From: an uncultured Sutterella sp.
GTDB taxonomy: Bacteria; Pseudomonadota; Gammaproteobacteria; Burkholderiales; Burkholderiaceae_F
NCBI GenBank assembly: GCA_905198475.1
Contig: CAJKCQ010000083.1
Location: 1-8,401, forward strand
Reading direction: 5' to 3'
Length of the DNA stretch: 8,401 nucleotides
The position numbers and the translations under genes are program-made. Positions 1 through 5,581 of this stretch are shown one piece after another (within the stretch, counting starts at the first letter, position 1; each line of letters opens with the position of its first letter). The notes below the pieces were generated by a model. That model was not told the DNA's origin and searched no databases. It saw only the letters and a list, made by a program, of their open reading frames with translations.

Positions 1-111
1 GCATAGGATGCGCAAATTCCTTCTGCATCAGGGGGGCAGCCCCACATCGAGGCGATGTCTACCCACATGTATGCACGAAGCCACGATTTTTGCGGGCGCA
101 GGCCGGAAGAG

Positions 112-150
112 AAAAGCCCGCCGCGGGAGCTTGTGTCCCGGGGCGGGCTT
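112..150 (-). terminator. Intrinsic terminator downstream of ppsR
   Basis: The arms at 114-122 and 142-150 (AAGCCCGCC / GGCGGGCTT) pair perfectly over 9 bp. After one G-G mismatch, 124-128 pairs with 136-140 (CGGGA / TCCCG), leaving a 7-nt loop. Read on the minus strand, the stem runs into TTTT (complement of 112-115) and then a pyrimidine-rich stretch. It starts about 40 nt after the ppsR stop codon, so it is most simply the end of the ppsR transcript. A smaller GC hairpin (159-164 with 170-175) lies between the stop codon and this one. Confidence 0.75.
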
Positions 151-188
151 GTCCTTCAGGCGGCGGGAGGCCGCCCCGGCGGATGGAA

Positions 189-1037
189 TCAGGCCTTCCT
201 CTGCTTGTCGAGGCCGAGCTCCGACATGATCGTCGCCGAGATCTCCTCGATCGACTTCGTCGTGGAGTTGAGCCAGCGGATGCCTTCGCGCTGCATGAGC
301 GATTCGGCGTCGTGGATCTCCTGCGTGCAGTTCTGCAGGCTCGCGTAGCGGCTTCCGGGGCGGCGCTCGTTGCGGATCTCCGAGAGGCGCTCGGGTGCGA
401 TGGAGAGGCCGAAGAGCTTGCTGCGCAGCGGAATGAGCGCGTCCGGGAGCGCGCCGCGGTCGAAGTCCTCGGGGATGAGCGGGTAGTTCGCGACCTTGAT
501 GCCGAACTGCATCGCCAGGAAGAGTGAGGTCGGGGTCTTGCCCGAGCGCGAGACGCCCACGAGGATCACGTCGGCCTGGTCGAGGCCGCGGTTGGTCTGA
601 CCGTCGTCGTGCTGCAGCGTGTAGTCGATTGCGGCGATGCGGCGCTGATACTTCTCGTCGTCGCGGATGCGGTGCGTCTGGCCGATGCGGTGCGCGCTCT
701 TTATGCCGAGCTCGGTTTCGAGCGGCCCGACGAACTTGCGGAAGAGGTCGATGATGTGGCCCGAGACGAGCTCGTTGAAGTTGCGCATGATGTCCGGATC
801 AACGAACGTCGTGAAGATGATCGGACGCAACCCGTCCTCCTTCTCGACGGCGTTGATGCGGCGCGCGGTGTCGATCGCCTTCTCCACGGTGTCCACGAAC
901 GGGATGCGGGTCTGGTGGTAGTGCAGATCGGGGAACTGCGTCATGATCGAGTGCGCGAGCGTCTCGGCGGTGATAGCGGTGCCGTCGCTCACGATGAAGA
1001 CCTGACGGGTCTTCGCGGCCTTTTCGGTGTCAGTCAT
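189..1037 (-). CDS. ppsR: PEP synthase regulatory protein (bifunctional kinase / pyrophosphorylase)
   Basis: This 282-residue protein belongs to the PpsR/YdiA (DUF299) family, close to the usual length of about 275. In that family the cytoplasmic enzyme inactivates phosphoenolpyruvate synthase by ADP-dependent phosphorylation of an active-site Thr and reactivates it by phosphate-dependent removal that releases pyrophosphate. Visible signatures are the N-terminal strand and turn QVFIVSDGTAITAE (residues 12-25), the P-loop-like GVSRSGKTPTS (161-171) for nucleotide binding, and a C-terminal R(Y)ASLQNC segment typical of the family. No signal peptide or membrane segment is seen. The ATG start is supported by the family N-terminus and by a modest purine stretch (AGAAGAG) just upstream. 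The gene is divergent from its presumed target ppsA, 236 bp away, which strongly supports the PEP-synthase rather than the pyruvate-phosphate-dikinase branch of the family. The reading frame is intact. Confidence 0.95.
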   Translation of the reverse strand: MTDTEKAAKTRQVFIVSDGTAITAETLAHSIMTQFPDLHYHQTRIPFVDTVEKAIDTARRINAVEKEDGLRPIIFTTFVDPDIMRNFNELVSGHIIDLFRKFVGPLETELGIKSAHRIGQTHRIRDDEKYQRRIAAIDYTLQHDDGQTNRGLDQADVILVGVSRSGKTPTSLFLAMQFGIKVANYPLIPEDFDRGALPDALIPLRSKLFGLSIAPERLSEIRNERRPGSRYASLQNCTQEIHDAESLMQREGIRWLNSTTKSIEEISATIMSELGLDKQRKA

Positions 1038-1038
1038 G

Positions 1039-1079
1039 GCTCTTCTGAGTGAAAGAGGTGGGGTTGAAGGCGTAAGAGC
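1039..1079 (-). promoter_or_regulatory. Possible ppsR leader hairpin covering the ribosome binding site
   Basis: Positions 1039-1044 (GCTCTT) and 1074-1079 (AAGAGC) are exact inverted repeats of 6 bp separated by 29 nt. Read as ppsR mRNA, the first arm falls near the predicted transcript start and the second overlaps the weak Shine-Dalgarno-like AGAAGAG directly before the ATG. Folding could therefore hide the ribosome binding site. The stem is short and the loop long, so chance is a real alternative. Confidence 0.25.
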
Positions 1080-1083
1080 GCGG

Positions 1084-1089
1084 ATTTTA
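1084..1089 (-). promoter_or_regulatory. Candidate -10 element of ppsR
   Basis: On the minus strand the sequence reads TAAAAT, one mismatch from the sigma-70 consensus TATAAT. It lies in a short AT-rich patch of an otherwise GC-rich gap, about 46 nt before the ppsR ATG. No good -35 hexamer is found at 16-18 nt: a TTGAGG is present but 22 nt away. Position and composition make it the best candidate, but it is unproven. Confidence 0.45.
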
Positions 1090-1200
1090 AACCGTTTTTC
1101 GCTTCCGCCGTCCTCAAAGAGCGCTCGGCCTCCGGTGCGCGGGGCGCCGCTCCTAGCGCCTCATGGGGATAACCACATACGAGGGCCGCGCCGGAACGGT

Positions 1201-1206
1201 TAGAAT
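1201..1206 (+). promoter_or_regulatory. Candidate -10 element of ppsA
   Basis: TAGAAT, one mismatch from TATAAT, lies 67 nt before the chosen ppsA start. No clear -35 hexamer stands at the expected distance. If it is real, transcription begins near 1213. That leaves the earlier in-frame ATG at 1163 outside the message and supports the start at 1274. Confidence 0.45.
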
Positions 1207-1228
1207 GCGCGTGTTTTCAAGATCCCAG

Positions 1229-1256
1229 GCCCGCAGGGAAGCAGTGAAATGCGGGC
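1229..1256 (+). promoter_or_regulatory. Stem-loop in the ppsA 5' leader
   Basis: GCCCGCA (1229-1235) and TGCGGGC (1250-1256) form a perfect 7-bp GC-rich stem with a 14-nt purine-rich loop. It ends 6 nt before the ppsA Shine-Dalgarno sequence and lies wholly within the predicted 5' untranslated region. No U-run follows, so it is not an intrinsic terminator. It could affect mRNA stability or translation initiation; no specific ligand class is recognised. Confidence 0.4.
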
Positions 1257-1262
1257 GCAGTC

Positions 1263-1268
1263 AGAGGA
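1263..1268 (+). promoter_or_regulatory. Ribosome binding site that decides the ppsA start
   Basis: AGAGGA sits 5 nt before the ATG at 1274. The alternative in-frame ATG at 1163 would add 37 residues with no family resemblance. The start at 1274 gives 790 residues, close to the 792 of E. coli PpsA. Confidence 0.75.
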
Positions 1269-1273
1269 TAAAA

Positions 1274-3646
1274 ATGGTACAGGGTCGCTACGTTTTCCCC
1301 TTCAGCCAACTTCGCATGACGGACGTTGACCGCGTCGGCGGCAAGAACGCTTCTCTCGGCGAGCTTCTGAGTCAGCTCACGAGCGCCGGCATCCGCGTGC
1401 CGGACGGCTTCGCCACGACCGCCGAAGCCTTCCGTCTTTTCCTGCGTGAAGGCGGACTTGAGGATCGCATCCACGAGCGGCTCAAGACGCTCAACGTGGA
1501 CGACGTCAAGGCGCTCGCCGCCGCCGGCGCCGAGATTCGCGGTTGGATTGAAGAGGCTCCGTTCCCCGCCGAGCTCGAGAAGGAGATCCGCGAGTTCTAT
1601 GAATGGCTGCGCGACGGCCGTGACATCTCCGTCGCCGTGCGTTCGTCCGCGACGGCCGAAGACCTGCCCGACGCCTCGTTCGCCGGCCAGCAGGAGACGG
1701 TTCTGAACGTCAACGGCATCGACGCCGTTCTGCATCACATGAAGGAGGTCTTCGCGTCGCTCTACAACGACCGCGCGATCTCCTACCGCGTCCACAAGGG
1801 CTTCACCCACGCCGAAGTGGCGCTTTCCGCCGGCGTGCAGCGCATGTGCCGCTCCGACAAGGGCGCCGCGGGCGTGATGTTCACGCTCGACACCGAGTCG
1901 GGCTTCGACCAGGTGGTCTTCATCACCGCCTCCTACGGCCTCGGCGAGACCGTGGTGCAGGGCGCGGTGAACCCCGACGAGTTCTACGTCTTCAAGCCCA
2001 CGCTCGACGAAGGGAAGTTCCCGATCATCCGCAAGACCCTCGGCTCCAAGCTCATCCGCATGGAGTTTGAGACCGACGCCTCGACGGGTCGCACGGTGCG
2101 CACCGTGGACGTGGCTCCCGAGGACCGCCGCCGCTTCGCGATCACCGACGAAGACGTGATCGAGCTCGCCAAGTTCGCCCGCATCATCGAGAAGCACTAC
2201 GGCCGCCCGATGGACATCGAATGGGGCAAGGACGGCACGGACGGCAAGATCTATATTCTGCAGGCCCGCCCCGAGACGGTGAAGTCGCAGCAGAAGAGCG
2301 CCGAAGTGCAGACGAAGTACTCGCTCGCGAGCAAGGGGCGCCTCCTCGCCCAGGGCCGCGCGATCGGCCAGAAGATCGGCCAGGGCGAAGTGCGCATCGT
2401 TCAGAGCGCCGCCGAAATGGACCGCGTTCAGGCGGGCGACGTCCTCGTCACGGACATGACCGACCCCAACTGGGAGCCGGTGATGAAGCGCGCGAGCGCG
2501 ATCGTCACGAACCGCGGCGGGCGCACCTGCCACGCCGCGATCATCGCGCGTGAGCTCGGCATCCCGGCCGTCGTGGGCTGCGGCGACGCGACCGAGCGCC
2601 TCCTCGAGGGCGACAAGGTCACGGTCTCCTGCGCCGAAGGCGACACGGGCAACATCTACGAGGGCCTCCTCGAGATCCGCATCGAGGAAGTGGTCCGCGG
2701 CGCGCTCCCCGAGCTCCCCGTCAAGATCATGATGAACGTCGGCAACCCGCAGCTCGCGTTCGACTTCCAGTCGATCCCGAACAAGGGCGTCGGCCTCGCC
2801 CGCCTCGAGTTCGTGATCAACAACAACATTGGCATCCACCCGAAGGTGATCCTCGAGTACCCGAACGTTCCGGGCGAGCTGCGCGACGCCGTCGAGCGCC
2901 TCTCGGCGGGCTACCCGAGCCCGAAGGCCTTCTACGAGCGCAAGATCGCCGAAGGCGTCGCCACGATCGCCGCGGCCTTCTACCCGAAGAAGGTGATCGT
3001 TCGCCTCTCGGACTTCAAGAGCAACGAGTACCGCAAGCTCATCGGCGGCGTGAACTACGAGCCGGTTGAAGAGAACCCGATGCTCGGCTTCCGCGGCGCC
3101 TCGCGCTACATCGCCAATCAGTTCGCCGAGTGCTTCGCCATGGAGTGCCGCGCGATGAAGTTCGTGCGCGACGAGATGGGCCTCACCAACGTCGAGCTGA
3201 TGATCCCGTTCGTGCGCACGGTCGATGAAGCCCGCCGCGTCACCGAGATCATGGAGTCGCACGGTCTGAAGCGCGGCGTGAACGGTCTGCGCCTCAACAT
3301 GATGTGCGAGATCCCGAGCAACGCGCTCCTTGCGGACCAGTTCCTCGAGTACTTCGACGGCTTCTCGATCGGCTCCAACGACATGACGCAGCTCGCGCTC
3401 GGCCTCGACCGCGACTCCGGCCTCGTCGCCGCGACCTTCGACGAACGCAACGACGCCGTCAAGGCGCTGCTCTCGATGGCGATCCGCGCCTGCCGCGCCA
3501 AGGGCAAGTACGTCGGCATCTGCGGTCAGGGTCCCTCCGACCACGCCGACTTCGCCAAGTGGCTCATGGATGAGGGGATCGAGTCGATCTCGCTCAACCC
3601 CGACACGGTCGCCGACACCTGGCGCCGCCTCGCCTCGGGCCGCTGA
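1274..3646 (+). CDS. ppsA: Phosphoenolpyruvate synthase (pyruvate, water dikinase)
   Basis: This 790-residue cytoplasmic enzyme converts pyruvate, ATP and water to phosphoenolpyruvate, AMP and phosphate, the entry step to gluconeogenesis from pyruvate or lactate. Domains in order: an N-terminal ATP-grasp nucleotide-binding domain (about 15-340, with VGGKNASLGE at 21-30 and AVRSSATAEDLPDASFAGQQ at 121-140), a swivelling phosphohistidine domain (about 380-465, with GGRTCHAA at 415-422, catalytic His420) and a C-terminal PEP/pyruvate-binding TIM barrel (about 485-785, with GFSIGSNDMTQL at 696-707 and GICGQGPSD at 748-756, where Cys750 is the expected catalytic Cys). Thr418, two residues before His420, is the residue type phosphorylated by PpsR, whose gene is divergent next door. 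Length and domain order fit PpsA rather than the longer pyruvate phosphate dikinase. The gene appears intact and monocistronic, ending at a strong terminator. Confidence 0.97.
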   Translation: MVQGRYVFPFSQLRMTDVDRVGGKNASLGELLSQLTSAGIRVPDGFATTAEAFRLFLREGGLEDRIHERLKTLNVDDVKALAAAGAEIRGWIEEAPFPAELEKEIREFYEWLRDGRDISVAVRSSATAEDLPDASFAGQQETVLNVNGIDAVLHHMKEVFASLYNDRAISYRVHKGFTHAEVALSAGVQRMCRSDKGAAGVMFTLDTESGFDQVVFITASYGLGETVVQGAVNPDEFYVFKPTLDEGKFPIIRKTLGSKLIRMEFETDASTGRTVRTVDVAPEDRRRFAITDEDVIELAKFARIIEKHYGRPMDIEWGKDGTDGKIYILQARPETVKSQQKSAEVQTKYSLASKGRLLAQGRAIGQKIGQGEVRIVQSAAEMDRVQAGDVLVTDMTDPNWEPVMKRASAIVTNRGGRTCHAAIIARELGIPAVVGCGDATERLLEGDKVTVSCAEGDTGNIYEGLLEIRIEEVVRGALPELPVKIMMNVGNPQLAFDFQSIPNKGVGLARLEFVINNNIGIHPKVILEYPNVPGELRDAVERLSAGYPSPKAFYERKIAEGVATIAAAFYPKKVIVRLSDFKSNEYRKLIGGVNYEPVEENPMLGFRGASRYIANQFAECFAMECRAMKFVRDEMGLTNVELMIPFVRTVDEARRVTEIMESHGLKRGVNGLRLNMMCEIPSNALLADQFLEYFDGFSIGSNDMTQLALGLDRDSGLVAATFDERNDAVKALLSMAIRACRAKGKYVGICGQGPSDHADFAKWLMDEGIESISLNPDTVADTWRRLASGR

Positions 3647-3657
3647 TCGAACCCGCT

Positions 3658-3688
3658 CCTGCGCGAGGGCTCCCCGCCCCCGCGCAGG
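3658..3688 (+). other. GC-rich hairpin just after ppsA, without a U-run
   Basis: CCTGCGCG (3658-3665) pairs exactly with CGCGCAGG (3681-3688). Inside it, after an A-C mismatch, GGGC (3667-3670) pairs with GCCC (3676-3679) around a 5-nt loop. No T-run follows, so it is not an intrinsic terminator by itself. Being 11 nt after the stop codon and just before the real terminator, it may protect the 3' end of the message or help pause polymerase. Confidence 0.55.
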
Positions 3689-3711
3689 CGTTGAGCTCTC
3701 GGCAGAGAAAG

Positions 3712-3751
3712 CCTCCCATCGTCCGCGAAACGGACGGCGGGAGGTTTTTTT
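3712..3751 (+). terminator. Intrinsic terminator of ppsA
   Basis: The arms at 3712-3725 and 3731-3744 form a 14-position stem with one A-C mismatch and one G-U pair, closed by the 5-nt loop CGAAA and followed by seven T residues (3745-3751). It is the strongest terminator in the window and separates ppsA from the nfeD-type gene. Confidence 0.9.
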
Positions 3752-3834
3752 CGTTCCCGGAGGGGCGGTTTGATTTTGTTTCATTTGCGCCGGTCGCCCT
3801 GCGTGTAAAGCCGCTGGGGAGTCGATGGGCTGCG

Positions 3835-3843
3835 TGCTAGACT
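3835..3843 (+). promoter_or_regulatory. Candidate extended -10 promoter of the NfeD-SPFH unit
   Basis: TGCTAGACT fits the extended -10 pattern TGnTAnnnT and lies 73 nt before the GTG start of the NfeD gene, downstream of the ppsA terminator. No matching -35 hexamer is seen, which an extended -10 can tolerate. The strong terminator upstream makes an independent promoter in this gap likely. Confidence 0.5.
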
Positions 3844-3903
3844 CGAATGCGACATCCCCGAAGGGCCCGGTTTCCAATCGGCCCGGCCCCGTCCTCAGCA
3901 GAG

Positions 3904-3909
3904 AAGGAG
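3904..3909 (+). promoter_or_regulatory. Ribosome binding site fixing a GTG start
   Basis: AAGGAG, with 7 nt of spacing to GTG at 3917, is close to the ideal Shine-Dalgarno arrangement. It is the reason to accept a non-ATG start for this gene. Confidence 0.8.
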
Positions 3910-3916
3910 CGCACGC

Positions 3917-4357
3917 GTGATTTCCATTTCGCCCACACTTGTCTGGTGCATTGCGGCGGCCGTCGTTCTCGCCGCGGAGCTCTTCCTCTCGACGGTGTAT
4001 CTCCTCGCCGTGGTCTTTGGACTTCTCGTTGCGGCGATCTACGCCTGGATCGGCCTTGCCTTCACCTGGCAGCTCTTCGCCTGTGCGGCCGCCGTTTCGG
4101 CGGGCTGCCTCTTCGTGCTCGTCTTCGGGCGCATCCGGGCGGGCCGGCGCGATCCGGCCGAGCGCCTGCAGAACCTTGACGAAGGCAACTGCGTCAAGGT
4201 GGACGCCGTGGGCAGCGACGGCCTCGCGGTCGTCACCTATCGGGGCGCGACCTGGATCGCGCGGCCCGCGGACAGCCATCCCCTCACGGCCGGATGGTGG
4301 ACGATCGCGCGCGTCGACGGCGCGCAGCTCGTCCTCGACCGGCGCGTCCGTCCGTAG
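3917..4357 (+). CDS. Short NfeD-family membrane protein, partner of the SPFH protein
   Basis: This 146-residue inner-membrane protein resembles E. coli YbbJ (about 150 residues), the short NfeD type without a ClpP-like protease domain. Residues about 6-72 are almost wholly hydrophobic and form two or three membrane segments (about 6-23, 27-44 and 50-70). A basic stretch (RIRAGRRDP) follows at 72-80. The C-terminal part (about 88-143, with DGLAVVTYRGATWIA at 101-115) has the alternating pattern and the G-A/V-YRGA-W signature of the soluble NfeD OB-fold domain. It lies 50 nt upstream of the stomatin-like gene with no terminator between, so the two are probably cotranscribed. NfeD/SPFH pairs are widely conserved; the NfeD protein is thought to bind or anchor the SPFH oligomer, but its biochemical role is not settled. 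The start is GTG with a strong Shine-Dalgarno sequence. Confidence 0.88.
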   Translation: MISISPTLVWCIAAAVVLAAELFLSTVYLLAVVFGLLVAAIYAWIGLAFTWQLFACAAAVSAGCLFVLVFGRIRAGRRDPAERLQNLDEGNCVKVDAVGSDGLAVVTYRGATWIARPADSHPLTAGWWTIARVDGAQLVLDRRVRP

Positions 4358-4407
4358 CGCCGGCAAAGAATCCCTTTTTCCTTCACCTACGCCAAGAGGC
4401 TTGAACC

Positions 4408-5382
4408 ATGGTCCTCGACTTCGCCGTCAGCGGCTTCCTCATCTTCACCGTCGTCCTGGTGGCGCTCGCCGTACTCTTCGCGAGCCAGGGCATCAAGGTG
4501 GTTCCGCAGCAGACCGCATGGGTAGTCGAGCGTCTCGGCAAGTTCCACGCCGTGCTCTCGCCCGGCCTCAACTTCATCATCCCGTTCGTGGACCGCGTCG
4601 CCTACCGCCACTCCCTCAAGGAGATTCCGCTCGACACGCCGAGCCAGGTGTGCATCACGCGCGACAACACGCAGCTCACCGTGGACGGCGTGCTCTTCTT
4701 CCAGGTGACCGACCCGCAGCGCGCGAGCTACGGCACCTCGAACTACATCATCGCGATCACGCAGCTCGCGCAGACGACGCTGCGCAGCGTGATCGGCAAG
4801 ATGGAGCTCGACAAGACCTTCGAGGAGCGCGACCTCATCAACAAGTCCGTCGTCTCCTCGATCGACGAGGCGGCGCTCAACTGGGGCGTCAAGGTGCTCC
4901 GCTATGAGATCAAGGACCTCACGCCTCCGGCGGTGATCCTGCAGGCGATGCAGCAGCAGATCACGGCCGAGCGCGAGAAGCGCGCCGTCGTCGCCGCGTC
5001 TGAAGGCAAGAAGTTGGAGCAGATCAACCTCGCCACGGGCGCCCGCGAAGCCGCGATCGCGCAGTCCGAAGGCGAAAAACAGGCCGAGATCAACAAGGCC
5101 GAAGGTCAGGCGGCCGCCACCGTCGCGATCGCGAACGCCACGGCCGAGGCCCTGGAGCGCATCGCCCGCGCGACCCAGGCCGAAGGGGGCCTCACCGCCG
5201 TCAACCTCCAGGTCGCCGAAAAGTACGTCGCCGCCTTCAGCGAGCTCGCGAAGACCTCGAACACCTTGATCGTTCCGGGGAACATGGGCGACATGGCGAC
5301 GATGATCTCGTCGGCGATGAAGATCGTCAACACCGCGAAGGACGCGCCCGCGGCCGCCGCGGCGCCCAAGCGCATCGGCTGA
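4408..5382 (+). CDS. qmcA: SPFH/stomatin-like membrane protein (QmcA type)
   Basis: This 324-residue protein has one N-terminal membrane segment (about 8-25) followed by an SPFH/band-7 domain (about 27-185). Recognisable family stretches are VPQQTAWVVERLGKF (32-46), SPGLNFIIPFVD (51-62), LDTPSQVCITRDN (75-87) and the segment around ERDLIN (140-145). Residues about 180-260 are rich in Ala, Glu, Lys and Gln (for example AEREKRA, EGEKQAEINKAEGQA) and should form the long helical or coiled region through which these proteins assemble into rings. E. coli QmcA has 305 residues. Members form large membrane-attached oligomers linked to microdomain organisation and control of membrane proteases such as FtsH; the precise role here is inferred. 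AGAGG stands 8 nt before the ATG. The gene follows the NfeD gene by 50 nt and ends at a terminator 19 nt after its stop codon. Confidence 0.92.
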   Translation: MVLDFAVSGFLIFTVVLVALAVLFASQGIKVVPQQTAWVVERLGKFHAVLSPGLNFIIPFVDRVAYRHSLKEIPLDTPSQVCITRDNTQLTVDGVLFFQVTDPQRASYGTSNYIIAITQLAQTTLRSVIGKMELDKTFEERDLINKSVVSSIDEAALNWGVKVLRYEIKDLTPPAVILQAMQQQITAEREKRAVVAASEGKKLEQINLATGAREAAIAQSEGEKQAEINKAEGQAAATVAIANATAEALERIARATQAEGGLTAVNLQVAEKYVAAFSELAKTSNTLIVPGNMGDMATMISSAMKIVNTAKDAPAAAAAPKRIG

Positions 5383-5400
5383 CCGGCGCATTCAAAGCGA

Positions 5401-5437
5401 AAGGCCTCCCCGGAGAGACTCCGGCGGAGGTCTTTTT
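5401..5437 (+). terminator. Intrinsic terminator of the NfeD-SPFH unit
   Basis: CCTCC plus CCGGAG (5405-5415) pairs with CTCCGG plus GGAGG (5419-5430) with one bulged C and a 3-nt loop. The stem is extended at its base by G-U, G-C and A-T pairs. TCTTTTT follows at 5431-5437. It starts 18-20 nt after the stop codon of the SPFH gene. Confidence 0.85.
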
Positions 5438-5455
5438 GCGCCGTGCGATCAGACA

Positions 5456-5492
5456 AAAACGCCTCCGGCGATCGAACCGCAGGAGGCGTTTT
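5456..5492 (-). terminator. Bidirectional terminator between the SPFH gene and hydG
   Basis: AAAACGCCTCC (5456-5466) and GGAGGCGTTTT (5482-5492) are perfect 11-bp inverted repeats around a 15-nt loop. Read on the minus strand, the stem ends in five T residues (complement of 5455-5459), fitting the end of the hydG message about 90 nt after its stop codon. Read on the plus strand, it ends in TTTT and would act as a second stop for the convergent NfeD-SPFH transcript. Confidence 0.8.
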
Positions 5493-5581
5493 CGGGTCTT
5501 TAGGGCTTCATCCCGCCCGCGGTCTGCCGCCGGACATTCGACGCGGGGTCCCGGAAGGCGCGGAGCGGGGGAGCCGGAGCG

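Noticed and set aside
1..111. Possible start of a further minus-strand gene at the left edge (ATG at 2-4 with AAGGA upstream), and small inverted repeats such as 44-49 with 53-58
   Set aside because: Only one codon would be inside the window, the AAGGA spacing of about 13 nt is long, and the repeats are short, so there is nothing to support a call.
1217..4366. A 1049-codon open frame on the minus strand, opposite ppsA and the NfeD gene
   Set aside because: It is the antisense of two clear genes. GC-rich third codon positions keep the opposite frame open, and its product is Arg/Ala/Asp/Val-rich with no family features.
4387..5391. A 334-codon minus-strand frame opposite the SPFH gene
   Set aside because: Antisense shadow of a gene with strong family signatures and a good ribosome binding site.
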